Positions 46,050-55,574 of a stretch of DNA of 64,000 bases are shown piece after piece (the stretch's first letter is position 1; each line of letters starts with the position of its first letter). The stretch comes from Microbacterium radiodurans (GTDB lineage Bacteria > Actinomycetota > Actinomycetes > Actinomycetales > Microbacteriaceae), in assembly GCF_008710705.1 (NCBI RefSeq), contig NZ_VYRZ01000002.1:186001-250000 (forward strand), written 5' to 3'. The position numbers were made by a program, and so were the translations under genes. The notes below the pieces were generated by a model. It was not told the DNA's origin. It was given only the letters and a program-made list of their open reading frames with translations, and did no database searches.

Positions 46050-46086
46050 CTGCCCGCGGCACCCGCATGTCGGATGCCGCGGGCAG
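46050..46086 (+). terminator. hairpin after rpoZ
   Basis: A perfect 12-bp inverted repeat (CTGCCCGCGGCA and complement, 13-nt loop) lies in the 124-bp rpoZ-metK gap. It probably terminates rpoZ transcripts. No T tract follows. The rest of the gap shows no gene or recognisable riboswitch. Confidence 0.6.
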
Positions 46087-46152
46087 AATCGTTCCCGTCG
46101 CCTCCGACTTCGTCCGGGGCACCGCCCGTCAGCCCGTCCTCCTGGAGTTCCG

Positions 46153-47346
46153 ATGAGCCCGTTGCGCCTGTTCACGTCCGAGTCCGTCACCGAGGGGCAC
46201 CCCGACAAGATCTGCGACCAGATCTCGGACAGTATCCTCGACGCTCTCCTGACGGTCGACCCCGGCTCGCGCGTCGCCGTCGAGACCCTCGTCACGACCG
46301 GGCTCGTGCACGTCGCCGGCGAGGTTCGCACCGACGGCTACGCCGACATCCCCGGAATCGTCCGCGGCGTCGTGAACCGCATCGGCTACACCTCGAGCGA
46401 GACGGGATTCGACGGCGACTCCTGCGGCGTCACGGTCTCGATCGGCGAGCAGTCCTCCGACATCGCCGCGGGCGTCGACAATGCGCTCGAACATCGTGAG
46501 CAGGGGTCCGTCGACCCGATCGACTCCCTCGGGGCGGGCGACCAGGGGATCATGTTCGGGTACGCGACGAACGAGACGCCGCAGCTCATGCCCACGGCGA
46601 TCTGGACCGCCCACCGCATCGCGGAGCGGCTCACCTCGGCCCGCCGATCCGGCGCGCTGCCCTTCCTGCGTCCCGACGGCAAGACCCAGGTGACGCTCGG
46701 CTACGACGGCGCGACACCGAAGACCGTCGAGACGGTGGTCGTCTCGACGCAGCATCAGCCCGACATCTCCCTCGCTGCGCTGCGGGCCGCGGTCCAGGCC
46801 GAGGTGATCGAGCCGGTGCTCGAGCAGACGGGCCTCGATCTCTCCGATGTCGAGTACGTCATCAACCCCGCCGGCGCGTTCGTCACGGGCGGGCCCAAGG
46901 GCGACGCGGGACTCACCGGCCGCAAGATCATCATCGACACGTACGGCGGCGCGGCACGGCACGGTGGCGGCGCCTTCAGCGGCAAGGATCCCTCCAAGGT
47001 CGACCGCTCGGCCGCCTACGCGATGCGATGGGTGGCGAAGAACGCCGTCGCTGCCGGTCTGGCCGACCGCCTCGAGGTGCAGGTGGCGTACGCGATCGGC
47101 CGCGCCGCCCCGGTCGGTCTCTACGTCGAGACGTTCGGCACGGGGAAGGTCGCCGACGACGTCATCACGACCGCCATCCGAGACGTCTTCGACCTGAGAC
47201 CGCAGGCGATCATCGACCGCCTCGATCTCCTCCGTCCGATCTACGCGCAGACGGCCGCCTACGGACACTTCGGCCGAGAGCTTCCCGAATTCACCTGGGA
47301 GCGCACGGATCGCGTCGAGGAGCTGCGCGCGGCCGCCGCCCTCTGA
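46153..47346 (+). CDS. metK: S-adenosylmethionine synthetase
   Basis: The product is 397 residues. It starts [19 protein letters not shown], has [16 protein letters not shown] and the P-loop-like [19 protein letters not shown]. It makes SAM from methionine and ATP. CTGGAG precedes the ATG at 46153. priA follows after 8 bp, so the two are likely co-transcribed. Confidence 0.97.
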   Translation: MSPLRLFTSESVTEGHPDKICDQISDSILDALLTVDPGSRVAVETLVTTGLVHVAGEVRTDGYADIPGIVRGVVNRIGYTSSETGFDGDSCGVTVSIGEQSSDIAAGVDNALEHREQGSVDPIDSLGAGDQGIMFGYATNETPQLMPTAIWTAHRIAERLTSARRSGALPFLRPDGKTQVTLGYDGATPKTVETVVVSTQHQPDISLAALRAAVQAEVIEPVLEQTGLDLSDVEYVINPAGAFVTGGPKGDAGLTGRKIIIDTYGGAARHGGGAFSGKDPSKVDRSAAYAMRWVAKNAVAAGLADRLEVQVAYAIGRAAPVGLYVETFGTGKVADDVITTAIRDVFDLRPQAIIDRLDLLRPIYAQTAAYGHFGRELPEFTWERTDRVEELRAAAAL

Positions 47347-47354
47347 GGCCCCTC

Positions 47355-49313
47355 GTGACCTCGCGCCGGGTCGCCCGGGTGCTCATCGACTCGCCGCTGC
47401 CTCAGCTCGACCGGCTGTTCGACTACGCCGTTCCCGATGACCTGGCCGAGCGCGCGGTACCCGGGGTGCGCGTGAAGGTTCCGCTGCGCTCCGCCGGCCG
47501 GACGGTCGAGGGGTATCTCGTCGACCTCGCCGAGCGGTCGGAGGGCGAGCGGCCCCTCTCGGACCTCGAGGACGTCGTCTCACCCGTGCCCGTCCTCGTG
47601 CCGGCTCTCTACGATCTCGCCCGACGGGCTGCCGACCGCGCGGCGGGATCGGCGAGCGACATCCTGCGGCTCGTGATCCCGAAGCGGATGGTGCGGGCCG
47701 AGAAGGCGTGGGCCGCTGCGCCGGCGCCCAGGACGCCCGAGGTGTCCTCGGATGCGCTCGCGTGGGCGCAGACGATCATCGCCCCGTTCCCGACGCTGGC
47801 GGACGCGGTCGCGGCGGGGGAGCGACTCGCCGTCGACGCGCCGCCGCGCCCGGGTGCCGGCCATCCGGCCTGGGCCGAGCTGCTCGCGGCGATCGCGGTC
47901 ATCACACTCGCGGCGGGTCGGAGCGCGATCATCGTCGTCCCCGACCATCGCGACGAGACGCATGTCCTGTCCGTGCTCGGTGAGCAGCTGCCCGCGGATG
48001 CCGTCATCCGCGACGACGCCCGCCGCTCGGGTCCCGAGCGATACGCGAGCTACCTGCGGCTCCTCGCCCCGGCTCCGATCGTGGTGGTCGGCAATCGGTC
48101 GACCGTGTACGCGCCGGCATCCGAGGTGGGCGCGGTGCTCATCTGGAACGACGGCGACCCCCTGCTCGCGGAGCCGCTGAGCCCCGGTGTCCACGCGCGA
48201 GATGCGGCGCTCCTCCGCCAGGAGACCGAGGGCAGCGCGCTCGTTCTCGCCGGACACACCCGGACGACCGACGTCGAGCGCCTGGTGGCCGTCGGCTGGG
48301 TGCACGAGGCGTCCGCCCGTCGCCGCGAGAGCCCGACGGTCGTCCTGTCGGCGACCCGCGAGGGGGAGTCGCGCGGTACGCGCGTGCCGTCAGCGGCCTT
48401 CGCAGCTGCGCGCGAGGCGCTCGCGAACGGACCCGTGCTCGTCCAGGTCGCGCGACCCGGCTACGCCCCTGTTCTCGTGTGCGCCGACTGCCGGACGCCC
48501 GCGCGGTGCCCGCACTGCGCGGGCCCGCTCCGCGCGCGTCGACCGGGCGCCGTGCCCGATTGCACGTGGTGCGGGCGGTCGGCGCCCGCCTGGTCGTGCT
48601 CGTCGTGCTCTTCGATACGGCTGCGCATGGCGTCGTCGGGGAACGAGCGGACAGCCGACGAGCTGGGGCGCGCCTTCCCGAACACCCGGGTCATCGTCTC
48701 GGACGGCGAGCACCAGGTCACCGAGATCGACGGCCGCCCCGCGCTCGTCGTCGCGACCCGCGGAGCCGAGCCCTTCGCGCCCGAGGGGTATCGCGCGGTG
48801 ATCCTCCTCGACGGCGATCGGATGCTCATGACCGAGCAGCTGCGCATCGCCGAGGCGTGCCTGCGCTGGTGGTCCGACGCCGCGGCCCTCGCCGCCCCCC
48901 GGGCCCCCGTGCATCTCGTCGGCGTCGCCGGCCCCGCGGCACGGGCACTGGCGACGTGGAGCCAGGCGGCCCACGCGCGGGCCGAGCTCGCCGAACGCGC
49001 ACCGCTGCAGATGCCCCCGACGGTGCGGGTCGCGGCGGTCGAGGGCGCGGCTGCAGCCGTCGGTGCGAGCCTGCGCCAGCTCCGCGACGACGTGCCCACC
49101 CTCGCCGACGGCGCCGTCCTCGGGCCGGTGCCGGGGGAGGAGGGATCCGTGCGTGCCCTCGTCCGTTTCGAGTTCTCCGCCGGCCGCGCGGTGGCGGAGT
49201 CGCTGCGCGCCGCAGTGATCGCGCAGGCGCTGCGCGGGCGGCGCCGCGGTTCCGTCCCGGGGCCGCGGAATACACTCAGAGTGCGGCTCGACGTGCCCGA
49301 TCTCGACCTGTGA
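47355..49313 (+). CDS. priA: primosomal protein N' (PriA), actinobacterial type without helicase motifs
   Basis: The product is 652 residues. The 3'BD domain at the start (ARVLIDSPLPQLDRLFDYAVP) and the zinc region (CADCRTPARCPHCAGPL, CTWCGRSAPAWSCSSCS) identify PriA. No GxxGxGK Walker A or DExH box is present where the motor should be. This is the known actinobacterial form, probably a DNA-binding restart factor that cannot unwind DNA alone. The GTG at 47355 is chosen because family sequence begins there. Confidence 0.9.
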   Translation: MTSRRVARVLIDSPLPQLDRLFDYAVPDDLAERAVPGVRVKVPLRSAGRTVEGYLVDLAERSEGERPLSDLEDVVSPVPVLVPALYDLARRAADRAAGSASDILRLVIPKRMVRAEKAWAAAPAPRTPEVSSDALAWAQTIIAPFPTLADAVAAGERLAVDAPPRPGAGHPAWAELLAAIAVITLAAGRSAIIVVPDHRDETHVLSVLGEQLPADAVIRDDARRSGPERYASYLRLLAPAPIVVVGNRSTVYAPASEVGAVLIWNDGDPLLAEPLSPGVHARDAALLRQETEGSALVLAGHTRTTDVERLVAVGWVHEASARRRESPTVVLSATREGESRGTRVPSAAFAAAREALANGPVLVQVARPGYAPVLVCADCRTPARCPHCAGPLRARRPGAVPDCTWCGRSAPAWSCSSCSSIRLRMASSGNERTADELGRAFPNTRVIVSDGEHQVTEIDGRPALVVATRGAEPFAPEGYRAVILLDGDRMLMTEQLRIAEACLRWWSDAAALAAPRAPVHLVGVAGPAARALATWSQAAHARAELAERAPLQMPPTVRVAAVEGAAAAVGASLRQLRDDVPTLADGAVLGPVPGEEGSVRALVRFEFSAGRAVAESLRAAVIAQALRGRRRGSVPGPRNTLRVRLDVPDLDL

Positions 49314-49386
49314 GAGGGGCCGCCGTCCCGACCGCCTCGGCCGTCCCGCGAACCGGGAGCCGAATCCCCGACCTGTGAGGAGCGCC

Positions 49387-50304
49387 ATGCGCATCGTGTT
49401 CGCCGGCACCCCCGAACCGGCATTGCCGTCGCTGCGGCGGCTGGCGGCATCCGATCACGACGTCGTGGGCGTCGTCACCCGCCGCGACGCCCCCCTCGGT
49501 CGCAAGCGCGTGCTGACGCCGTCGCCCGTGGCGATGCTCGCGGACGAGATGGGTCTGCCCGTCGTGAAGACCGACCGGCTCGACGACTCTGCGACGTCGC
49601 AGATCGCGCAGCTGCAGCCGGACGTGGGCGTCATCGTCGCCTACGGCGGTCTCGTGCGCGAGCCGCTCCTGTCGCTTCCGCCGCACGGCTGGATCAATCT
49701 GCACTTCTCGCTGCTGCCGGCCTGGCGCGGCGCCGCGCCCGTGCAGCACGCGCTGATCGCGGGCGACCGCGTCAGCGGCGTCAGCGTCTTCCAGCTGGTC
49801 CCCGCCCTCGACGCCGGCGACGTCTTCGCGCGCGAGCCGTACGACGTGCCCCGCGGCGCCACGGCCGCGGACGTCCTCGCCGATCTCGCGGAGGTGGGCG
49901 CCGCCACGCTCTCGGACGTCGTCGGCGCGATCGCCGACGGCACCGCGGTGTCCCGACCGCAGGAGGGGGAGGTGTCCCTCGCTCCGAAGCTCTCGCTCGG
50001 CGACGGCCTCCTCGACTTCTCCCAGGGGGCGGATGCCGTTCTCGACCGCTACCGGGGCACGACCCCCGAGCCGGGGGCGCACACGAGCATCGGCGGCGCA
50101 CGGCTGAAGGTGCTCGATGCGCTCCGAGGACCGGATGTCGAGCAGCCCGCCGGCGTGATCCGGCTCGTCGGCAAGCAGGTGCTCGTCGGAACCGCGGACG
50201 GGACCATCGTCCTGCGCGCCGTGCAACCCGCGGGGCGCGGTGCGATGCCGGCCGCCGACTGGTGGCGCGGTCTGCGTGCGGAGAGCCTGGCGGTGGACGC
50301 GTGA
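49387..50304 (+). CDS. fmt: methionyl-tRNA formyltransferase
   Basis: The product is 305 residues. FAGTPEPALPSLRRL opens the Rossmann domain, and NLHFSLLPAWRGAAPVQHAL carries the catalytic Asn/His region. It formylates initiator Met-tRNA. The ATG at 49387 has GAGGAG 5 nt upstream, and the in-frame GTG at 49375 is part of that binding site. It overlaps rsmB by 4 bp (GTGA). Confidence 0.95.
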   Translation: MRIVFAGTPEPALPSLRRLAASDHDVVGVVTRRDAPLGRKRVLTPSPVAMLADEMGLPVVKTDRLDDSATSQIAQLQPDVGVIVAYGGLVREPLLSLPPHGWINLHFSLLPAWRGAAPVQHALIAGDRVSGVSVFQLVPALDAGDVFAREPYDVPRGATAADVLADLAEVGAATLSDVVGAIADGTAVSRPQEGEVSLAPKLSLGDGLLDFSQGADAVLDRYRGTTPEPGAHTSIGGARLKVLDALRGPDVEQPAGVIRLVGKQVLVGTADGTIVLRAVQPAGRGAMPAADWWRGLRAESLAVDA

Positions 50305-51650
50305 ACCCCGCGCGCCGCGTCGCCTTCGACGTGCTCCGCGCCGTCGACTCGTCCGACGCGTACGCCAACCTCCTGCTGCCCCAGGAGCTGTCCCGTGCCG
50401 GGCTGACGCCGGCAGATGCCGCACTCGCCACCGAGCTGACGTACGGAACGCTCCGTCGCCGGGGAACATACGACGCGATCGTCGAGCACGCCGCCGGACG
50501 CTCCGTCGACGCGATCGATCCGCCCGTGCTCGACGCCCTGCGGCTGGGCGTCCATCAGCTCCTGTCCACGCGGGTCGCCTCGCATGCCGCCGTGAACGAG
50601 AGCGTCGAACTCGTGCGCCGCTCCGCCCCGGGGGCGGCAGGGTTCGCCAACGCCGTGCTGCGGCGCGTCGCGCGCGACAATCCCGGCGACTGGCTGCAGC
50701 GGGTCGCGGACGCCGCCCGGTCGGACGACGAGCGCCTGGGTCTGCGATACGCGCATCCGGTCTGGGTGATCCGCGCCTTCCGCCGCGCGCTCGCGGCCGA
50801 GGGCCGCGCCGACGAGCTCGAAGAGCTCCTCGCCGCCGACAACGTCTCGCCGGCGGTCACGATGACGGCGTTGCCGGGCATCGCGGAGATCCCGCCGCAG
50901 GCGGCACGCACGCCGTACTCACCGATCGGCTTCCGCCTCGGCGGCGGCGATCCGGAGCCCGTCGTGCGCGCGGCCGGAGGTCGCATCCGCGTCCAGGACG
51001 AGGGCTCCCAGCTGGCCGCGCTCGCACTCACCCGGGCGGCGCCCGCGCGTGCCGGCGAACGCTGGCTCGACCTGTGCGCCGCGCCGGGGGGCAAGACCGC
51101 CGTGCTCGCAGCCGAGGCGCTGTCGGGGGGCGCCGAGCTCGAAGCCAACGAGATCTCGTCGGCCCGTGCACGGCTCGTCCGCACGTCCGTCGCCGGCATC
51201 CCGCTGAACGTGCCGGTGTCGGAGGAGGACGGCCGCGAACGCGCGGCACGCGGACGCTACGACCGCATCCTCGTCGACGCACCGTGCACCGGCCTCGGCG
51301 CACTGCGCCGCCGCCCGGAGGCGCGCTGGCGGAAGTCGCCGGCGGACGTGCCCGACCTCGCCGCGCTCCAGCAGGAGCTGCTCGAGGCCGCGATCGACGC
51401 GCTCCTCCCCGGGGGTCTCGTCGCCTACGTGACGTGCTCGCCCCACCTCGCCGAGACGGCGGCCGTGGTCGGGGACGTGCTCCGCCGGCGCGAGGACGTC
51501 GAGGAGCTCGACGCGCGTGCCGCCGTCCGCAGCGCCTCGCGTGCCGACCTCGATCTTCCCGAGCGTGCCGACGGAACGGGACGCGCGCAGCTGTGGCCGC
51601 ACCGTCACGGCACGGATGCGATGTCGATCAGTCTCCTGCGCAAGCGCTGA
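50301..51650 (+). CDS. rsmB: 16S rRNA (cytosine-967-C5) methyltransferase
   Basis: The product is 449 residues. An N-terminal NusB-like domain (ARRVAFDVLRAVDSSDAYAN) precedes the SAM methyltransferase with LDLCAAPGGKTA, VDAPCTGLGALRRRPEARW and YVTCSPHLAET. The two catalytic Cys (PCTG and TCS) are present. It is coupled to fmt. rpe follows 24 bp later with its own promoter. Confidence 0.94.
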   Translation: MNPARRVAFDVLRAVDSSDAYANLLLPQELSRAGLTPADAALATELTYGTLRRRGTYDAIVEHAAGRSVDAIDPPVLDALRLGVHQLLSTRVASHAAVNESVELVRRSAPGAAGFANAVLRRVARDNPGDWLQRVADAARSDDERLGLRYAHPVWVIRAFRRALAAEGRADELEELLAADNVSPAVTMTALPGIAEIPPQAARTPYSPIGFRLGGGDPEPVVRAAGGRIRVQDEGSQLAALALTRAAPARAGERWLDLCAAPGGKTAVLAAEALSGGAELEANEISSARARLVRTSVAGIPLNVPVSEEDGRERAARGRYDRILVDAPCTGLGALRRRPEARWRKSPADVPDLAALQQELLEAAIDALLPGGLVAYVTCSPHLAETAAVVGDVLRRREDVEELDARAAVRSASRADLDLPERADGTGRAQLWPHRHGTDAMSISLLRKR

Positions 51651-51662
51651 GTCGCCCTGTCG

Positions 51663-51668
51663 GATAAT
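51663..51668 (+). promoter_or_regulatory. -10 box of a leaderless promoter for rpe
   Basis: GATAAT, near the TATAAT consensus, is followed by 6 nt and then the GTG at 51675. No ribosome binding site of normal spacing is present. Confidence 0.6.
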
Positions 51669-51674
51669 GACAGG

Positions 51675-52352
51675 GTGACCGACGCCGCAGCGATCCGCAT
51701 CAATCCGAGCATCCTCTCCGCCGATTTCGCGAACATGCAGAGCGATCTCGAACGCATCGGCACGGCGGATTTCGTCCACGTCGACGTCATGGACAACCAT
51801 TTCGTCCCGAACCTCACGTTCGGCCCCCAGATGGTCGAGCGCGTTCAGGCCACCAGCCCGGTGCCGCTCGATGTCCACCTGATGATCGAGGACGTCGACC
51901 GGTGGGCGCCGGGCTACGCCGAGCTGGGCGCCGCCAGCGTCACGTTCCACCTCGAGGCCACGGCGCATCCGGTGACCCTCGCTCGTCGGCTGCGCTCGAT
52001 CGGCGCGCGTGCCGGCGTGGCTGTCAAACCCGACACCCCGGTGGAGGGCCTGTTCGACGTGCTCGACGAGTTCGATCAGATCCTCGTCATGACCGTCGAG
52101 CCCGGCTTCGGCGGACAGAGCTTCCGTGCCGATCAGATGCCGAAGCTCGCGCGCCTGTCCGCCGAAGCGCGCTCGAGGGGGTCGCAGGTGTGGCTCCAGG
52201 TCGACGGCGGGATCTCGGAATCGACGATCGCGCAGGCCGCGGATGCCGGAGCCGACACCTTCGTCGCCGGCTCGGCCGTCTTCGGCGCCGACGATCCGGC
52301 GGCGGCGATCGCCGCCCTGCGATCCGGTGCGGCACGAGCACACCGTCACTGA
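51675..52352 (+). CDS. rpe: ribulose-phosphate 3-epimerase
   Basis: The product is 225 residues with [39 protein letters not shown] and VDGGISE, the complete TIM-barrel metal site of Rpe. It interconverts ribulose 5-phosphate and xylulose 5-phosphate, linking to PRPP supply for the neighbouring his genes. Start GTG is probably leaderless. Confidence 0.96.
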   Translation: MTDAAAIRINPSILSADFANMQSDLERIGTADFVHVDVMDNHFVPNLTFGPQMVERVQATSPVPLDVHLMIEDVDRWAPGYAELGAASVTFHLEATAHPVTLARRLRSIGARAGVAVKPDTPVEGLFDVLDEFDQILVMTVEPGFGGQSFRADQMPKLARLSAEARSRGSQVWLQVDGGISESTIAQAADAGADTFVAGSAVFGADDPAAAIAALRSGAARAHRH

Positions 52353-52400
52353 CCGGCCGCGCGGTCGGCGCTCGCGGTCGGAGGGCTCCGCCGCTCCCGG

Positions 52401-52406
52401 TACCCT
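52401..52406 (+). promoter_or_regulatory. -10 box of a leaderless promoter for hisE
   Basis: TACCCT followed by 6 nt leads to the GTG at 52413. The GGGGAG in between is too near the start codon for a normal ribosome binding site. Confidence 0.55.
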
Positions 52407-52412
52407 GGGGAG

Positions 52413-52676
52413 GTGAAGACCTTCGACGCGCTGTTCGCCGAGCTCACCTCGATCGCCGAGGCCCGGCCCGAGGGCTCCGGCACCGTCGCGCAACTCGACC
52501 GGGGCGTCCACGCGATCGGCAAGAAGATCGTCGAGGAGGCCGCCGAGGTCTGGATGGCCGCGGAGTACCAGTCCGACACCGAGACGGCCGAGGAGATCTC
52601 GCAGCTGCTCTACCACCTGCAGGTCCTGATGATCAGCCGCGGTCTCACGCCGGCCGACGTCTACCGACATCTCTGA
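52413..52676 (+). CDS. hisE: phosphoribosyl-ATP diphosphatase
   Basis: The product is 87 residues of the MazG-like HisE family: [30 protein letters not shown] (metal-binding Glu) and [15 protein letters not shown]. It carries out the second step of histidine synthesis. hisG follows 41 bp on, as in actinobacteria. Start GTG is probably leaderless. Confidence 0.95.
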   Translation: MKTFDALFAELTSIAEARPEGSGTVAQLDRGVHAIGKKIVEEAAEVWMAAEYQSDTETAEEISQLLYHLQVLMISRGLTPADVYRHL

Positions 52677-52717
52677 GCGACGCCCCCACCGCTTCGCACC
52701 GAGAAAGAGACACCCCC

Positions 52718-53560
52718 ATGCTGCGCATCGCCGTCCCGAACAAGGGATCGCTCGCCGAGACCGCCGCCGAGATGCTCGCCGAGGCCGGGTACACCGGCCG
52801 GCGGGATTCGAAGGACCTGCACGTCATCGACCCCGCGAACGAGGTCGAATTCTTCTACCTGCGTCCGAAGGACATCGCCACGTACGTCGGCTCCGGCGCG
52901 CTCGATGTCGGCATCACCGGGCGGGACCTGCTCCTCGACGCCCGGATGCCGGGAGCCCGCGAGATCGAGGCGTTGGGCTTCGCCGGATCGACCTTCCGCT
53001 TCGCCGCGCCGACCGGCACGTTCTCGGACGTCGCCGAGCTCGAGGGCAAGCGCATCGCGACGTCGTACCCCGGTCTCGTCGACGCGTTCCTCGACGAGCG
53101 CGGGATCGCGGTGGACCTCGTCCCCCTCGACGGCGCCGTGGAGTCCGCGGTGCAGTTGGGCGTCGCCGATGCGATCGCCGACGTCGTGGAGACCGGCACG
53201 ACGCTCCGACAGGCCGGGCTCGCGGTCTTCGGGCCCGAGATCCTCCGGTCCGAGGCCGTGCTGATCGCCGGGCCGTCGGACGTCGAGGGCACCGATCGGC
53301 TCCTGCGGCGCCTCCGCGGCGTGCTCGTGGCTCGGCGCTACGTGCTGCTCGACTACGACCTGCCCGCGGCCCTGGTCGACGCGGCCGTCGCCATCGCCTC
53401 GGGCATCGAGTCGCCGACCATCTCGCCGCTGCGAGACCCCGATTGGGTCGCCGTCCGCGTGATGGTGCCGCGCGCGAGCGTCAACAAGACGATGGACGAC
53501 CTGTACGCCATCGGCGCCCGCGCCCTCCTGGTCACCGCGATCCACAACGCGAGGCTCTGA
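52718..53560 (+). CDS. hisG: ATP phosphoribosyltransferase (long form)
   Basis: The product is 280 residues, the long HisG with a C-terminal regulatory (ACT-like) domain that binds histidine. Conserved parts are [22 protein letters not shown] and GTTLRQAGL (PRPP region). It starts histidine synthesis. The ATG at 52718 has a weak GAAAGAGA upstream. The frame stays open upstream through rpe, but that is not coding in this frame. Confidence 0.95.
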   Translation: MLRIAVPNKGSLAETAAEMLAEAGYTGRRDSKDLHVIDPANEVEFFYLRPKDIATYVGSGALDVGITGRDLLLDARMPGAREIEALGFAGSTFRFAAPTGTFSDVAELEGKRIATSYPGLVDAFLDERGIAVDLVPLDGAVESAVQLGVADAIADVVETGTTLRQAGLAVFGPEILRSEAVLIAGPSDVEGTDRLLRRLRGVLVARRYVLLDYDLPAALVDAAVAIASGIESPTISPLRDPDWVAVRVMVPRASVNKTMDDLYAIGARALLVTAIHNARL

Positions 53561-53561
53561 G

Positions 53562-54326
53562 GTGTCGCTGGCGCGCCGCGTCATCCCGTGTCTCGACGTG
53601 GCCGCCGGCCGCGTCGTCAAGGGCGTGAACTTCGAGAATCTCCGCGAGATGGGCGACCCGGTCGAGCTCGCCCAGCGCTACTTCGCCCAGGGTGCGGACG
53701 AACTGACCTTCCTCGATGTGACCGCGACCGTCGACGAGCGTGCGACGACCTACGACGTCGTCCGCCGGACCGCCGAGCAGGTGTTCATCCCGTTGACGGT
53801 CGGCGGGGGAGTCCGCACGGTCGACGACGTCGCGCGTCTGCTCGCCGTGGGCGCCGACAAGGTCGGCGTGAACTCCGCGGCGATCGCGCGCCCGCAGCTG
53901 ATCGACGAGATCGCCGACCGCTTCGGCGCTCAGGTCCTCGTGCTCTCGCTCGATGTCAAGCGGGCACCGGGCACGCGCTCGGGCTTCGTCGTCACGACCC
54001 ACGGGGGCCGTGTGGCGACCACCCTCGACGCGCTCGACTGGGCGCGCGAGGCGATCGAGCGGGGCGCCGGCGAGCTGCTGGTGAACTCGATCGACGCCGA
54101 CGGCACGAAGGACGGCTTCGATCTCGAGCTCGTCCGCCTCATGCGCGAGGTCTCGAGCGTGCCGGTCATCGCCTCGGGCGGCGCGGGCGACGCGTCGCAC
54201 TTCGCCCCGGCGATCGCCGCAGGCGCCGACGCCGTGCTCGCCGCATCCGTCTTCCACTCCGGGCAGCTCACGATCGGCGACGTCAAGGCCGCCCTCGTCC
54301 ACGACGGAGTGGAGGTGCGCCGGTGA
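53562..54326 (+). CDS. hisF: imidazole glycerol phosphate synthase cyclase subunit
   Basis: The product is 254 residues with [37 protein letters not shown] and [12 protein letters not shown], the full (beta/alpha)8 active site including both catalytic Asp regions. It follows hisG after one base and overlaps hisI by 4 bp. hisH, hisA, hisB, hisC and hisD lie outside the window. Confidence 0.96.
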   Translation: MSLARRVIPCLDVAAGRVVKGVNFENLREMGDPVELAQRYFAQGADELTFLDVTATVDERATTYDVVRRTAEQVFIPLTVGGGVRTVDDVARLLAVGADKVGVNSAAIARPQLIDEIADRFGAQVLVLSLDVKRAPGTRSGFVVTTHGGRVATTLDALDWAREAIERGAGELLVNSIDADGTKDGFDLELVRLMREVSSVPVIASGGAGDASHFAPAIAAGADAVLAASVFHSGQLTIGDVKAALVHDGVEVRR

Positions 54327-54700
54327 CCCCCGACGACAGCATCGCCGAGAGCGTCGAGGAGCGCATCGCACGGGTCGCCTTCGACGCCTCCGGTCTCGTC
54401 GCCGCGATCGTGCAGCAGCACGACACGCGCGAGGTGCTCATGCTCGCGTGGATGGATGCCGAGGCGCTCCGACGCACCCTGACGAGCGGGCGCGTGACCT
54501 ACTGGTCGCGTTCGCGACAGGAGTACTGGCGCAAGGGCGACACCTCGGGTCACATCCAGCTCGTGCGCGGCGCCCGTCTCGACTGCGACGGCGATGCGGT
54601 GCTCCTTCTCGTCGAACAGGTCGGCGCCGCCTGCCACACGGGGACCCGCACGTGCTTCGACTCCGACGACCTGCATCCCGAGGTCGAGGTCGCCCCGTGA
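54323..54700 (+). CDS. hisI: phosphoribosyl-AMP cyclohydrolase
   Basis: The product is 125 residues with [36 protein letters not shown], and the zinc Cys/Asp residues in [13 protein letters not shown] and [10 protein letters not shown]. It opens the adenine ring of PR-AMP. The stop overlaps the GTG of the next gene. That next gene is the Trp membrane protein, not trpE as usual. Confidence 0.95.
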   Translation: MTPDDSIAESVEERIARVAFDASGLVAAIVQQHDTREVLMLAWMDAEALRRTLTSGRVTYWSRSRQEYWRKGDTSGHIQLVRGARLDCDGDAVLLLVEQVGAACHTGTRTCFDSDDLHPEVEVAP

Positions 54701-55299
54701 GTCGGCGCGCCCGCACGTCGGCCGTCCTGGCGGCGGTCGTCGGCGGCGGTCTCGCCGTCATCGGCTCGACGCAGCCGTGGCTCGAGGCGACCCTCCGCGA
54801 CGGCGCGCACGCCGTCCTTCCCGTTCCCGGCACCGACGCCCTTCCGCTCGTGACGCCGCTCGGACTCGCGGCCCTCGCGCTCGGGCTCGCCCTGTCGATC
54901 GTGGGACCCGTGCTGCGGTACGTGTTCGGCGCGATCGGGGTGCTCATCGGCGGCGCGCTGCTCGCGGAATCCGTGCGGATCGCGCTCACGACCCCGCCCC
55001 AGGCCGTCGTCACGGCCGTCGCCGACGCGACGGGACTCTCGGGCGTCTCGGCGGTGACGGCCCTCGTGGAGTCGATCGTCCCGACCGTGTGGCCCTGGCT
55101 CACCGCCGTCGGCGCGCTCCTCGTCGCCGCGGGCGGCGTGTTCACGCTCGTGACCGCCCGGTCGTGGCGGAGCACGGCCCGCCGCTACCGCACGGACCCC
55201 GCGCAGGTGGCGGGTCCGCGCGGGTCGCGCCCGCACGACTCCCACGACCCCATCGATTCGTGGGACGACCTGAGCCGCGGGTCCGATCCCACGGCGTGA
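54697..55299 (+). CDS. Trp biosynthesis-associated membrane protein
   Basis: The product is 200 residues with four transmembrane segments (about 8-27, 48-67, 70-90, 131-153). Features include GSTQPWLEA and the polar tail [17 protein letters not shown], matching the actinobacterial Trp-operon membrane family (Rv1610 type). Role unknown, but it always sits by trp genes. Start GTG overlaps hisI by 4 bp. Confidence 0.85.
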   Translation: MSRRARTSAVLAAVVGGGLAVIGSTQPWLEATLRDGAHAVLPVPGTDALPLVTPLGLAALALGLALSIVGPVLRYVFGAIGVLIGGALLAESVRIALTTPPQAVVTAVADATGLSGVSAVTALVESIVPTVWPWLTAVGALLVAAGGVFTLVTARSWRSTARRYRTDPAQVAGPRGSRPHDSHDPIDSWDDLSRGSDPTA

Positions 55300-55306
55300 G
55301 CCCCGG

Positions 55307-55312
55307 TAGACT
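55307..55312 (+). promoter_or_regulatory. -10 box before the HGxxPAAW-trpCBA unit
   Basis: TAGACT predicts a start near 55319, giving a short leader with a GAAGGAG ribosome binding site. I see no Trp-codon leader peptide or attenuator between it and the ATG at 55346. Confidence 0.5.
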
Positions 55313-55345
55313 GATCCCGCCCGAGAAATCCCGCGAAGGAGAACA

Positions 55346-55573
55346 ATGAGCAACATCGGCGACCCCGGCCACGGACACTCCCCGGCCGCATGGACGGCAG
55401 TGGTGATCATGCTCCTCGCGTTCGCGCTGGGCACCCTGTTCTTCTGGCTCGACATGCCCGTGCTCGTCTGGGCGTCCGTGGGCCTGCTCGCCGTCGGCGC
55501 CATCGTCGGATGGGCGATGTCGAAGGCCGGCTACGGCGCGTACGGCGACAAGTACACCCCGAAAGCCCACTGA
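55346..55573 (+). CDS. HGxxPAAW family small membrane protein (DUF6704)
   Basis: The product is 75 residues. It starts with [11 protein letters not shown], the name-giving motif of the family, followed by two transmembrane helices (about 17-35 and 39-58) and a polar tail ending KYTPKAH. It lies between the Trp membrane protein and trpC in many actinobacteria. Function unknown. trpC begins one base after its stop. Confidence 0.88.
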   Translation: MSNIGDPGHGHSPAAWTAVVIMLLAFALGTLFFWLDMPVLVWASVGLLAVGAIVGWAMSKAGYGAYGDKYTPKAH

Positions 55574-55574
55574 C

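Noticed and set aside
46029..46152. SAM riboswitch before metK
   Set aside because: The gap is short, has one simple hairpin and none of the conserved SAM riboswitch core features I would expect.
55300..55345. Trp attenuator with leader peptide before the trp unit
   Set aside because: The gap is 46 bp, with no Trp codons in a small frame and no alternative stems.
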